Shown: positions 25,009-33,736, counted from the stretch's first letter. The stretch is DNA of 64,000 nt from Arthrobacter sp. Y81 (GCF_002929335.1 NZ_PJIL01000020.1:19636-83635), one strand, 5' to 3'. Made by a program: numbers and translations. Notes: generated by a model not told the origin, from the sequence alone.

Positions 25009-25107
25009 ACGTCTGTCATGTAGTGCACGGGGGTTTGGGGTTCTGGTTGCTGCGTTGTGGATGGGTTAGCGTCTTGTCCGTCCACTAGGCAGCTGACGGG
25101 AGCGGCG

Positions 25108-26212
25108 ATGCGGGTATCGAAGGTTTTGGATCCGGAAAGCAATGCGGTGTCGTTCACGCTGATCGGCGCGACCGGCGTGGTCGAACCGGCGGAGCGGTAT
25201 CTGCGGTATTTGGCCGAGACCGAGCGGTCACCGAACACGATGAAGGCCCATGCCCACGATTTGAAGGACTGGTTCGTTTTCCTGGACGAATACGGACGTG
25301 ACTGGCAGTCGGTGAAGCTGGAAGACGTGGGGGCCTTCATCCGGTGGCTGCGGCGTCCGCCTGATATGCGTGGCCAGGTCTTCTCTGTGCTTCCGGCCAT
25401 CGGGCACCATTGCGGTGAGGCAACGGTGAACCGCAAGCTTTCCACCGTATCGATCTTCTATCAGAATGCCGCCCGCCATGGCCTCGACTTGGGCGAGCTG
25501 ATCACGTGCTGGGACCCGTCCGCACGCCAGGGAGGATGGAAACCCTTCCTGCACCACATCAGCAAGGGTGCCGCGAAACAGCGGCCGGGTGGTGAAGCTT
25601 CCCGTGACGGCAAGGATTCCCCGCCTGCTGGCCCCAGATGAGGTCCAAAGCATCCTGGATTCGTGCGGGCACCTCCGGGACCGGCTGCTGTTTGCACTGC
25701 TCCATGACGCCGGTATTCGCGTCGGTGAAGCCCTGGGGCTCCGGCATGAGGACATCGCCGTCGCCGAACGGGAAATCACGGTCCGCCGGCGTGACAACTC
25801 CAATGGTGCGCGCGCAAAGTCGCCTCATTCGCGCACAGTCCCCGTCACCGCCGAACTGATCCGGCTGTATGCCGACTACCTCGACGTCGAATACGGTGAC
25901 CTGGATTCCGACTACGTCTTCGTCAACCTGTGGGGCCGACCCCACGGGGAAGCGATGACATATGCCGCCGTCCATGATCTGGTGCGGCGGCTCCGGCGGC
26001 AGACGGGCATCGGGTTTGACCCGCACTGGTTCCGGCACACCTATGCCACCCGGATGCTTCGGGAGAACGTCCCGGTCGAGGTGGTCTCCAAACTGTTGGG
26101 CCATGCGAGCCTGACGACGACGGTCAAAACCTACGCCCATATCACCAGCGATGATGCCCGCCGCGCACTGGCCGATGCCGGCTGGTTCGCCACCAGGACG
26201 GTGACGATATGA
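25108..26212 (+). pseudogene. tnpA: tnpA-like tyrosine recombinase, frameshifted
   Basis: Together the two frames encode a Tn554 TnpA-like tyrosine recombinase. The N-terminal core-binding part runs from ATG 25108 (RYLRYLAETERSPNTMKAHA) to KPFLHHISKG near 25570. The catalytic part continues in a different frame from about 25568 (RIPRLLAPDEVQSILDSC), with RVGEALGLRHEDI, HWFRHTYATRML and GHASLTTTVKTYAH giving Arg, His-x-x-Arg and Tyr residues. The frame change is therefore in roughly 25555-25580. It may be an inactivating indel, a sequencing error, or programmed frameshifting. The stop overlaps the tnpB start (ATGA), as in intact elements. Confidence 0.8.
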
Positions 26213-27756
26213 CCACCCTGCATCCTCTGCCCTCACGAAACGACCCGGCAGCGGCCCCCGGCGCGGACAGCAGCATCGACCCGCCGCCGGTCCGGACGGG
26301 CCCCATGGGGAAGACCGGGGCGGGCGCCGCGCCGTGGGATACCGAGTTTCCCAAGGATGTCTGGCATGCCAGGGCCCTCGGTATCAACGCCCGCAGCCAA
26401 GTCACGGTCCACTTCGAAAACATCACGCGGCCCTGGTTAAAGCAGCTGGCCAAACGATGGGCCCGCTGGCGGCTGACGACCGGGTTAACGATTGAATCCG
26501 CGGTGCTGGGAACCAAAGCCGTGGAAAGCTTCAACGCCTTTCTTGATTCAACGAGGATCCCGGTCACCGGCACCGCCGATATAGACCGGGAGCTAATCGA
26601 AGGGTTCCTGGCATACCTGCATACCCACAGCGCAGGAGCTCCATCGCACCGGATCCGGATCGGCCAGTTCAACACATTTCTCCTCACCATGCGCCGCCAC
26701 GGATGGGTGACCGACTTGCCCAGTACAGCCCAGATTTACACCGAGGACTATCCCAAAGAGACGGTCCGACAACCCCGGGCACTGAGTGAACACGTCATGG
26801 CCCAGCTGGAAAACCCGGAAAATCTCGCCAAAATGGCCAGCCCGCATCACCGGCTGATCACTCTGATTCTGATCCGGTGCGGGCTGCGGATCAGCGACAC
26901 CGTGGCCCTGACCCAGGACTGCATCACCCGGGACAAGGACGGTGCCCCGTATCTGCGGTATCTGAACCACAAGATGAAACGCGAGGCGCTCGTCCCCATC
27001 GATGAGGAACTCGAACGGGCCATCGCGGAGCAGATCATCTACGTCAACGGCACGAGCAATTCCGGGACACGCCTGCTTTTCGCCCATGACATGGTGGACG
27101 TTTACGGCGCCGGACACATCAGCGCAGGCTCATATAGCACCGCTCTTCGGCGATGGGTTAGAGACTGCAACGTCACCGATGAAAACGGCAACCCTGCCGT
27201 TGTCAGCCCGCACCGTTTCCGTCACACCCTGGGCACCAGACTGATCAACCTCGACGTCCCGCAGGAAGTCGTGCGCAGGATCCTGGACCACGACTCCCAC
27301 CAGATGACCGCCCACTACGCCAGACTCAGCGATACAACCATCCGGCGGCACTGGGAAGCCGCACGGAAAGTCAACGCATCCGGCAGCGTCGTCGAACTTG
27401 ACCCCGACGGCCCCCTCGCCGAGGCCGCCTGGTCCAAACAGCGTCTCGGCAGGGCAACCCAAGCGCTCCCCAACGGCTACTGCGGTCTCCCGGTGCAAAA
27501 GACCTGCCCGCATGCCAACGCGTGCCTGACCTGTCCCATGTTCATCACCACAGCAGACTTCCTCCCGCAACACCGCGAACACCGCACACAGGTCGTTCAA
27601 ATCATCTCCGCGGCTGAAGCCCGGGGCCAGCAGCGGCTGGCCGAAATGAACACCCAGGTACTAGGCAACCTGGACCGCATCATCCAAACTCTCGACACCG
27701 AAACGCACACAAACCCTGACCATCAACACGAGGAGGACAGCCGTGCGGGCAGATAA
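26209..27756 (+). CDS. tnpB: tnpB-like tyrosine recombinase
   Basis: A 515-residue site-specific recombinase of the Tn554 TnpB type. Catalytic residues are visible in the C-terminal half: Arg in LIRCGLRISDTVAL, HRFRHTLGTRL, and Tyr in HDSHQMTAHYARLSD. A cysteine-rich tail (YCGLPVQKTCPHANACLTCPMF) follows, as in other TnpB proteins. It starts within the tnpA stop and overlaps tnpC by 14 bases. Staphylococcal TnpB is longer, about 630 residues, so this is a shorter version. It should work with TnpA and TnpC in transposition. Confidence 0.88.
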   Translation: MTTLHPLPSRNDPAAAPGADSSIDPPPVRTGPMGKTGAGAAPWDTEFPKDVWHARALGINARSQVTVHFENITRPWLKQLAKRWARWRLTTGLTIESAVLGTKAVESFNAFLDSTRIPVTGTADIDRELIEGFLAYLHTHSAGAPSHRIRIGQFNTFLLTMRRHGWVTDLPSTAQIYTEDYPKETVRQPRALSEHVMAQLENPENLAKMASPHHRLITLILIRCGLRISDTVALTQDCITRDKDGAPYLRYLNHKMKREALVPIDEELERAIAEQIIYVNGTSNSGTRLLFAHDMVDVYGAGHISAGSYSTALRRWVRDCNVTDENGNPAVVSPHRFRHTLGTRLINLDVPQEVVRRILDHDSHQMTAHYARLSDTTIRRHWEAARKVNASGSVVELDPDGPLAEAAWSKQRLGRATQALPNGYCGLPVQKTCPHANACLTCPMFITTADFLPQHREHRTQVVQIISAAEARGQQRLAEMNTQVLGNLDRIIQTLDTETHTNPDHQHEEDSRAGR

Positions 27757-28198
27757 CAGCCACCACATCCGGCGGGCCGCCGAACGCCGGCATGAACTCA
27801 CCCGCTCCAAAGCTGTAGCGGCACTGCGTGAACTAGAAAAGGAGGGAGGAGCCGTCACCTTCGAAGCCGTAGCGGCTGCCGCCGGGGTATCCCGGTCCTG
27901 GCTCTACACCCAGGCCGACCTGCGCGCCGTCATCATCGGTCTGCGCCATGAGGGCCGGCCCCGGCAGCCTCGCACAAGCCGAAGCAGCGCCAGCACGGAG
28001 TCACTCCGCGCCAGGCTCAGCGCATCCCTAGAACGGAACCGCGCGCTCTCCACGGAAATCGAACACCTCAGACACCAGCTGGCCCTCGCCTTGGGACACT
28101 CGCGGCGACGGAACGCCAGCGGGACCCAAGGGAACCCGATGCGGGCTGCTCCTCAGGCATCCTCTGCGGGATATATCAGTAGTGGTGGCGTGCAGTGA
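27743..28198 (+). CDS. tnpC: tnpC-like transposition accessory protein
   Basis: A 151-residue protein with an N-terminal helix-turn-helix-like region (AVTFEAVAAAAGVSRSWLYTQADLRAVI) and a coiled-coil segment (LRARLSASLERNRALSTEIEHLRHQL), the layout of TnpC/DUF6262 proteins encoded after tnpB. The GTG at 27743 follows an AGGAGG site. The gene overlaps the end of tnpB. TnpC in Tn554 affects orientation and frequency of transposition; the same role is inferred here. Confidence 0.8.
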   Translation: MRADNSHHIRRAAERRHELTRSKAVAALRELEKEGGAVTFEAVAAAAGVSRSWLYTQADLRAVIIGLRHEGRPRQPRTSRSSASTESLRARLSASLERNRALSTEIEHLRHQLALALGHSRRRNASGTQGNPMRAAPQASSAGYISSGGVQ

Positions 28199-28286
28199 TG
28201 CTTTATTGAGCACATTCACCTGAGGGCAGCGGTTTGATTGATTGGCACCCGCTAGGACAACCAGAACGGTACCCATTCGCTATTTG

Positions 28287-28694
28287 TCATTCTTCAAGGT
28301 TGTGGTATTGCCGTGTTTCAAGGAGCCATATGTCGAAATCCTCCGGCGACTGCAGCGCCTGAGCGGTGATGGCAGGTTTTTCGGGAAGCCCAAGGTGTTG
28401 CATGGTGGCTTTCATATGGCGTTTGATCACCGGTAGCGCTGAGCACATTAGTGCCCCAGACGTAATAAGCACCGCGAGCACCAGAGGAACGGTGACTTCG
28501 GCAGCCGCCCCAGACCATATGACAGGGGCGAACACTGCACAGCCAAGTACTGCGGTCAGCCATCCCAACTTGAAGCGCACCCAAGTCTCGGCATTCAGAC
28601 GCAGCCCCGTCTCGCCGATCCTGGACTCCCAAAGAGGCGCCAGTTTCCTGACCCGCCGGTCCACCATCCGCTCGTACAGGCTGCTCGGAGTCAT
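28287..28694 (-). CDS. Membrane protein, transposon passenger, hypothetical
   Basis: A 135-residue protein with a cytoplasmic-like N-terminus, two membrane segments (FKLGWLTAVLGCAVFAPVIW and VPLVLAVLITSGALMCSALPVI, near residues 43-90) and a charged C-terminus. ATG 28694 overlaps the stop of the upstream small gene (ATGA), so the two are coupled. It runs against tnpABC and lies inside the inverted repeats, so it is probably cargo. Not recognised; it could serve in secretion or immunity, but nothing in the sequence decides. Confidence 0.6.
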   Translation of the reverse strand: MTPSSLYERMVDRRVRKLAPLWESRIGETGLRLNAETWVRFKLGWLTAVLGCAVFAPVIWSGAAAEVTVPLVLAVLITSGALMCSALPVIKRHMKATMQHLGLPEKPAITAQALQSPEDFDIWLLETRQYHNLEE

Positions 28695-28894
28695 TTGCAC
28701 TGCGTGCTCACCTCGCCGGTTCCCATATAGTCCAAAGTATCCAAGGCAAACCCGCCTGTGAGCATTGTGCCCATAGTCTCATATCCGAGACCCTCCTTCC
28801 CTGCCAAGGCCGCGACTTTGCCAGCACCGCTGAAGGCCAAGAATGCGCTGCTAAGAATCACACCGCCGCACGACCAGTTGAGGGCTGCAGCCAT
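28691..28894 (-). CDS. Small exported or membrane peptide, transposon passenger
   Basis: A 67-residue protein with a hydrophobic N-terminus (WSCGGVILSSAFLAFSGAGKVAALAG), possibly a lipobox-like or membrane segment, then a glycine-rich tail ending GEVSTQCK. It is coupled by a 4-base overlap to the membrane protein gene at 28287. No family recognised. Coupled translation argues that the two proteins act together. Confidence 0.5.
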   Translation of the reverse strand: MAAALNWSCGGVILSSAFLAFSGAGKVAALAGKEGLGYETMGTMLTGGFALDTLDYMGTGEVSTQCK

Positions 28895-29032
28895 TCAGAA
28901 ACCAAGGAAGCGTCATCGGAAGCATCTCGAGTGCATCACGATTCTCAGTCTGGTCCTCGGGGACGCAGTGCGGTCGGAGATGCGTCGTGGACACTTTCCA
29001 CATCGAATGCGCCCCGCTTTCCCAAGGCATCG

Positions 29033-29063
29033 AAGGAGGAAGACTAAAGATATCGACCGTATT
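29033..29063 (-). repeat. Right inverted repeat of Tn554-like element
   Basis: Reverse complement begins AATACGGTCGATATCTTTAG and matches 24978-25008 at 29 of 31 positions. It lies nine bases downstream of the glycosyltransferase stop, so the element abuts but does not break that gene. Confidence 0.85.
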
Positions 29064-29071
29064 TGGAAATG

Positions 29072-30292
29072 CTAGATCGGCTTTGCCGCGGACCGGAGCG
29101 CTGCCACGACGGGCGCGGTTCCGTCTTCCGTTGAGAGGGCTGCCGACAGTTGACGTGCGCGTGCGGCGTAGTCCGGCGTCGCCATCGCCTGCGTGATGGC
29201 GGAGACCAGCCGTTCCTTGGTGAGTTCCCTGTAACGGATTGGTTGCGGGCCCGCGCCGAGGGATGCGATCCGGGCGGCCCAGAACGCTTGGTCCGTATAT
29301 ATCGGCACGCCGACCGTCGGCACACCGGCGCGCAGCCCCGCCGCAGAGGTCCCCGCTCCGGCATGGTGGACCACCGCAGCCATCTGCGGGAACAGCCATT
29401 CATGCGGAACGGCTCCGATACTGATGGCGCCGGGCCCTGAGACACCCTGCACGCCTTGCAGCACCGCGCGCGCACCCGCGCGGTGCGCGGCGTCGAGCAT
29501 GAAGTCGGCGTCCAGGGCCGCGCTGCTACCAAACCCGATGAAGACCGGGGGCGGTCCGTCCGCGAGGAATTCGACCAGCTCCGCAGGTGGCTGCCAGCCC
29601 GGCTCGGCTTCTGGCCACCAGTAGCCAGTCATGGCGAGTCCGGATCGCCAGTCCGCCGGACGCGGAAATACGGTGGGACTCATGCCGTGGAGAACAGGAC
29701 GGTTGGCATTCCTTCGGGCCCGCTCGGACGCGGACCGGGCCTTTTTAGTCAAGCCGAGCACCTGGCGGATGCGGGCGCTCGGGGCGTCATAGGGCGCCTT
29801 CCCCGCGGATATCAGTGAACCGAGCAGCTTGTTTCCGGCCGGACCCAGGCTACGGGCGGTCCCCAGAACCACAGGCGGGTAGGCAGCGCTCGATTCGGTC
29901 GGCTGCAGATGGGCGCCGATGGCGGGGATGCCAAGTGCCTCGGCCACGTCATAGGCAAACGGGGCGACCGCGTTAGCCAGGATCACGTCGGCGCCGGCCT
30001 CGGCCGCGGCAAGTGTGCCGGTTGCGGCCAGATCGAAGTAGTCACCGAGTTCACGCATATAGCTGCGCAGATCCGCGCCCGTGGCCTTCTTCCCGGGCGC
30101 GGCGGGGCTGACGAGGTGGCTCATGTCACCGGGCAGTTCGCGGTGCTCGCACCCCGCCGTGGTGACCAGATGGGCATAGGCAGTATTGGCTGCGATTGCG
30201 ACATCAAAACCTAAGGTCCGAAGTCTGCTGCCGAGCCCGGCCATCGGCGCGACATCGCCTCGGGTCCCTGGCGTAATCATGAGTACTCGCAT
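29072..30292 (-). CDS. GT-B glycosyltransferase (UDP-sugar dependent, MGT-like)
   Basis: A 406-residue family-1-type glycosyltransferase. The N-terminal domain begins MRVLMITPGTRGDVAPMAGLG (acceptor side). The C-terminal domain has PPVFIGFGSSAA and the sugar-nucleotide motif AVVHHAGAGTSAAGLRAGVPTVGVP. It resembles macrolide- and sterol-glycosylating enzymes that modify small hydrophobic molecules. ATG at 30292 or 30304 are both possible. It is divergent from a TetR gene, with a palindrome between them, suggesting inducible control by a toxic or natural-product acceptor. Acceptor and sugar are unknown. Confidence 0.85.
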   Translation of the reverse strand: MRVLMITPGTRGDVAPMAGLGSRLRTLGFDVAIAANTAYAHLVTTAGCEHRELPGDMSHLVSPAAPGKKATGADLRSYMRELGDYFDLAATGTLAAAEAGADVILANAVAPFAYDVAEALGIPAIGAHLQPTESSAAYPPVVLGTARSLGPAGNKLLGSLISAGKAPYDAPSARIRQVLGLTKKARSASERARRNANRPVLHGMSPTVFPRPADWRSGLAMTGYWWPEAEPGWQPPAELVEFLADGPPPVFIGFGSSAALDADFMLDAAHRAGARAVLQGVQGVSGPGAISIGAVPHEWLFPQMAAVVHHAGAGTSAAGLRAGVPTVGVPIYTDQAFWAARIASLGAGPQPIRYRELTKERLVSAITQAMATPDYAARARQLSAALSTEDGTAPVVAALRSAAKPI

Positions 30293-30311
30293 GCCATTTC
30301 TCATTCCGCCT

Positions 30312-30334
30312 GATTGCGATCACTGTTCGCAATC
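30312..30334. promoter_or_regulatory. TetR-type operator between glycosyltransferase and regulator
   Basis: GATTGCGA (30312-30319) and TCGCAATC (30327-30334) form a perfect 8-bp inverted repeat with a 7-base spacer. It sits in the divergent intergenic region just upstream of a TATAGT -10-like box at 30340-30345. I infer the binding site of the adjacent TetR protein. Confidence 0.65.
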
Positions 30335-30396
30335 AAGAATATAGTCAAATGGGTGCGGAACCTAACCCAAGCGGCCAGACGAAAGGCGGAACAGGT

Positions 30397-31107
30397 ATGC
30401 CCTCTCGTGACCCCATTGACGTCTGGCGGCGGCCGGAGCGTTCCGGCGTCGGGCCGAAACCGGAGCACTCGCGCGCGGGGATTGCCGCGGCGGCGATCGA
30501 TATCGCCGACCGGGACGGCCTGGCGGCGGTGTCCATCCGACGCGTGGCCGCCGGCGTCGGGGCCGGCGCAGCGTCCCTGTACCGGTATCTGAAATCCCAC
30601 GACGAGCTCATCGAACTCATTGTTGACACGGTCAGTGGTGAATACGACCTTGACCCCTCCGATGAACCACCACCGATCCAGCTGCTGAACCTGGCACGGC
30701 AAGGCCGGGCCATCATGCACCGGCACCCGTGGCTGGCTCCGCTGCTACTGACCCGGCCCTCAATGGGACCCAACGCTCTCGGATATCTGGAGCATGCCTT
30801 GTCCGCACTGGAAACGCTGGACATGCCCGGCCCCGCAAAGCTGCAGACCGTGGCCATGATCACGGCCATCACCTCCGCATTCGTACAAAATGAGCTGGCA
30901 GCAGCCAACAGCTCCGGGACGGGCCCCGGCGCGGCGAACGTGCGCCTGCAGTACCTCTCCGATGTAGTCCAGTCCGGGAAGTACCCGCTGCTGGCCGGCG
31001 CAATCACCGGGCAGCAGGACCCCGAGAGACCGGAAGAAGTGTTTACCAGCGTCATCACCAGCTACCTGGCAGGCGCGGGCCTTCCGGTCGCCGCCGGTTC
31101 CGCCTGA
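30397..31107 (+). CDS. TetR-family transcriptional regulator
   Basis: A 236-residue repressor. The N-terminal helix-turn-helix occupies about residues 25-75 (AAIDIADRDGLAAVSIRRVAAGV...SLYRYLKSHDELIELI), and the rest is a helical ligand-binding domain. ATG 30397 is preferred over 30349 because AGGCGG is seven bases upstream and because a -10 box at 30340 would leave no leader for the earlier start. It is divergent from the glycosyltransferase and probably represses both through the palindrome at 30312-30334. Confidence 0.85.
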   Translation: MPSRDPIDVWRRPERSGVGPKPEHSRAGIAAAAIDIADRDGLAAVSIRRVAAGVGAGAASLYRYLKSHDELIELIVDTVSGEYDLDPSDEPPPIQLLNLARQGRAIMHRHPWLAPLLLTRPSMGPNALGYLEHALSALETLDMPGPAKLQTVAMITAITSAFVQNELAAANSSGTGPGAANVRLQYLSDVVQSGKYPLLAGAITGQQDPERPEEVFTSVITSYLAGAGLPVAAGSA

Positions 31108-31259
31108 GGGAACCTGAACCGCCAAACCGAGCTGTGAAAAGACCGCCATTCTGAACGAACAGACACATGCGTACATAGGGGTGATCAGTGCCGGTGCTTG
31201 TTCAGTCGAGTCCCGGCTCGCCACTGGAGCTAATCGGTCCGCCTTGGTAGCTTGAACGC

Positions 31260-31697
31260 ATGGCCATCAAACTTGAGAACGTCGGTATCGCCGTTCGCGA
31301 CCTCGAAGCAACAATCGCCTTTTTCACCGACCTCGGGCTCACGGTCGTGGGCCGTGACACGGTCAGCGGGGAGTGGACCGACACTGCCGTCGGACTTGAT
31401 GGCAACCACGCCAAAATTGCGATGCTCGAAACCCCAGACGGTAATGGTCGACTTGAGCTCTTCGAATACATCCACCCCAAAGCGATCGAGTCCAACCCAA
31501 CTCGTCCCAACGACATCGGCATGCACCGCGTGGCCTTCTCGGTCGACGACATCGACAAAGCCCTTGAGGTAGCTGCGAAGCACGGATGCCATCCGCTACG
31601 CGGCGTGGCGACCTATGGCGACGTCTACAAACTCACGTACCTCCGCGGCCCCAGCGGAATCCTCGTGATGCTCGCCGAGAAACTGCAGAAAGACTGA
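31260..31697 (+). CDS. VOC-family protein (glyoxalase/bleomycin-resistance fold)
   Basis: A 145-residue single VOC domain. It starts MAIKLENVGIAVRDLEATIAFF and has VDDIDKALEVAAKHGCHPL and YLRGPSGILVMLAEKL, the paired beta-alpha-beta units of the fold. VOC proteins bind a metal and act in isomerase, ring-cleavage or drug-binding roles. Neither the ligands nor the neighbours tell which. It is flanked by gene-poor stretches. Confidence 0.8.
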   Translation: MAIKLENVGIAVRDLEATIAFFTDLGLTVVGRDTVSGEWTDTAVGLDGNHAKIAMLETPDGNGRLELFEYIHPKAIESNPTRPNDIGMHRVAFSVDDIDKALEVAAKHGCHPLRGVATYGDVYKLTYLRGPSGILVMLAEKLQKD

Positions 31698-32018
31698 CAC
31701 CCGGATCGGCCCAATTAGCCTGTGTTGCTAGGCCTCAGGCCGTAAGACTGTCCAAGAGGCCATCACCTACCGCTGTCGTCAACATTTGAGGCGATCCCCT
31801 CTCTGAGCCGACCGGCATCTCCCGGGAATATCGACGGTCCCCGAAGACGATGTCGCGGAGGACGAACAGGGTTCAGCGATCGCCGAACGCCTCGATCGCC
31901 GCGTTGATCGGGCACCCCGACCGCGGCTCACCCGCTTCGTCCATAGTGCTTGCAATCTACTACCGCCAGCTAATACCGTCTCGACAAGCGGTTCGAAACC
32001 ACAAGCGGAAGGTATTTC
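31698..32018. other. Gene-poor stretch
   Basis: About 320 bases between the VOC and metallo-beta-lactamase genes. Only an arginine-rich short frame without a ribosome site is present. I see no supported feature apart from the likely promoter of the following gene near its 3' end (GGAAGG ahead of ATG 32019). Confidence 0.4.
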
Positions 32019-32840
32019 ATGCTGAAGGAAGTGGCTGAGGGCGTTCTAGTTCACGAGAGCGAGTTCATCCAGAGTAATTCCATTGTCGTGCAGGGCCGGG
32101 ACGGCGTGTTGCTCATCGACCCCGGTATAACGGGCGACGAAATGGCGACCCTCGCGAACGACCTTCACGAGTTGGGCCAGCCCGTCGTGGCAGGCTTCTC
32201 GACGCATTCTGATTGGGACCACGTGCTCTGGCACGCGAACTTCGGCGACGTACCCCGTTACGGTACAGCTCGCTGCGCGGCCACTATCCAAGATCTGCTG
32301 TCGAACGCGGACTGGAAGGCTCGCATAGCCGTGGGGCTCCCGCCGGAGTACGCCGTGGAGATCCCGATGGATCTGCTGGGTCTCATTACCGGTCTGCCCG
32401 CCGAAGCTGCGCAGATTCCTTGGGATGGCCCCAAAGTCCGGATCATCGAGCATCAGGCCCATGCCCCAGGCCATGCGGCTCTGCTAATTGAGGAGCGCGG
32501 CGTCCTCGTCGCCGGCGACATGCTTTCTGACATCCTGATGCCGTTCCTCGACCTAGGGGCCGCGAATCCGATCGAGGACTACCTCGCCGCTTTGCGGCTG
32601 CTCGAGAGCGTGGCCGACGACGTTGATGCCGTCATCCCCGGTCACGGCTCAGTCGGCGGAGCCGAGCAGGTACGAGCACGAATCAAACAGGATCGCGCGT
32701 ACGTCCAGGCACTGCGCGACGGCGGTGTTCCCGACGACCCGCGGGTCGGTCCATCGGCCACGTTGGATTGGCTGCCCGACGTGCACAGATGGCAACTCCA
32801 GCGTCTGGCCCAAAGAGAGCAGAACGAGACGCCCGGCTAG
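32019..32840 (+). CDS. MBL-fold metallo-hydrolase
   Basis: A 273-residue metallo-beta-lactamase-fold hydrolase. The metal motif is THSDWDH (residues 67-73, HxHxDH with Ser in place of the second His), followed by HAPGHAALLI, the GDMLSD aspartate and the PGHGS histidine. The changed second position suggests a non-standard metal site. Substrate unknown; it is far from lactamase in context. It overlaps the following small XRE gene, which may be cotranscribed. Confidence 0.8.
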   Translation: MLKEVAEGVLVHESEFIQSNSIVVQGRDGVLLIDPGITGDEMATLANDLHELGQPVVAGFSTHSDWDHVLWHANFGDVPRYGTARCAATIQDLLSNADWKARIAVGLPPEYAVEIPMDLLGLITGLPAEAAQIPWDGPKVRIIEHQAHAPGHAALLIEERGVLVAGDMLSDILMPFLDLGAANPIEDYLAALRLLESVADDVDAVIPGHGSVGGAEQVRARIKQDRAYVQALRDGGVPDDPRVGPSATLDWLPDVHRWQLQRLAQREQNETPG

Positions 32841-33013
32841 CGATCCCCAAACACGCCTGGACGCAGGCCGACGTGGCACCGCGCGTGGGCGTTTCCCGGC
32901 AGACGATCAACGCAATCGAGACTGGGAAGTTCGATCCGAGCCTTCCTGTCGCCTTCCGCCTCGCCCGGCTGTTCGACCTGAAGATCGAGGAGCTATTCCT
33001 CGACGAGCAGTGA
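32789..33013 (+). CDS. Small XRE-family helix-turn-helix regulator
   Basis: A 74-residue single HTH protein with TQADVAPRVGVSRQTINAIETGKFDPSLPVAFRLARLFDLKIEELFL, the compact YozG-like regulator type that usually begins near residue 10. ATG 32789 is inside the metallo-hydrolase gene (52-base overlap). The N-terminal part (GPKRAERDARLAIPKHAW) looks eroded compared with the usual LRELR start, so an alternative start or a degraded N-terminus is possible. Function is probably repression of an adjacent gene. Confidence 0.6.
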   Translation: MATPASGPKRAERDARLAIPKHAWTQADVAPRVGVSRQTINAIETGKFDPSLPVAFRLARLFDLKIEELFLDEQ

Positions 33014-33212
33014 GAGGCATCCCGATCCCGGCGAGACAATGCTGCGGCTGCTGGTCGGCACGGGTTACGGAGAATCAATGCAAAGGTTGCAGTCCCCCGG
33101 GCTGGCCAATCTGGCGACTTTGCACTCTTTTGTCGAACTGCCAGTCTTCGGCCCGGTCGGGTTCGGTATCGTCCACTCGATAGCTATTCAAGAGCGTTGT
33201 AGCATTTAGTTG

Positions 33213-33247
33213 CGAAGGCCCGCCTGTCCCCCATAGGCGGGCCTTCG
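33213..33247. terminator. Strong bidirectional terminator hairpin
   Basis: CGAAGGCCCGCCT (33213-33225) pairs perfectly over 13 bp with AGGCGGGCCTTCG (33235-33247), with a 9-base loop, followed by TTAT. It ends the metallo-hydrolase/XRE unit. The 299 bases around it (33014-33312) contain no gene. Confidence 0.85.
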
Positions 33248-33312
33248 TTATACCTCGGCCCCGATCTCTCCTGTCTCACGCATCAGCCGACGGAGGTGAT
33301 GGACTATGCCTT

Positions 33313-33699
33313 ATGACACTAAATCGAAACCCGATGGTTGATTCGTTCCTTGAGACGCTGGACCATCCATTGAAGCCTGTGATCGAGCGCCTGCGGTTGG
33401 CTGTCCTCGACGCGGATGATGCGATGTCGGAGCGTATCAAATGGAGGGCACCAAGCTTCTGCTTCAATTCTGTTGATCGGGTCACGTTTAATTTGCGGCC
33501 GCTTCATCACGTTCAGCTAATTTTTCACCGCGGCGCAAAGACCATCGAGGATGACTTTCATTTTGACACCGCCAAGTGGACCGGGCTGCTGGAAATGATC
33601 GGGCAAGACCGCGGCCAAGTGATCTTTCCAAGCGCTGAGGTCGCCACGGCAAGGCAGGACGAATTCGTTGCGCTTGTCCGGGAATGGGTTCGAGCATAA
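33313..33699 (+). CDS. DUF1801-family protein
   Basis: A 128-residue protein of the DUF1801 (YdhG/YjbR-like) fold: MVDSFLETLDHPLKPVIERLR, SERIKWRAPSFCF, FNLRPLHHVQLIFHRG and a C-terminal EFVALVREWV helix. The GTG or ATG start is uncertain; ATG 33313 gives the usual length. Function unknown. A second member of the family is at 40419-40814, in the same accessory region. Confidence 0.75.
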   Translation: MTLNRNPMVDSFLETLDHPLKPVIERLRLAVLDADDAMSERIKWRAPSFCFNSVDRVTFNLRPLHHVQLIFHRGAKTIEDDFHFDTAKWTGLLEMIGQDRGQVIFPSAEVATARQDEFVALVREWVRA

Positions 33700-33736
33700 G
33701 TCGACAACCGGACACCGGGCTGGAGTCTAGGTTCGG

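Larger units (their letters stand above)
24978..29063. mobile_element. Tn554-family-like transposon with inverted terminal repeats
   Basis: A 4.1-kb unit bounded by an inverted repeat of 31 bp with two mismatches (24978-25008 and 29033-29063) and carrying tnpA (frameshifted), tnpB and tnpC in Tn554 order, plus a minus-strand pair of small membrane-protein genes as passengers. Tn554 itself is known for lacking terminal inverted repeats, so either this branch differs or the repeats come from the integration context. A 10-bp direct repeat CACATCGAAT also lies near each end (24939-24948 and 28999-29008) and offers an alternative boundary. Confidence 0.65.
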
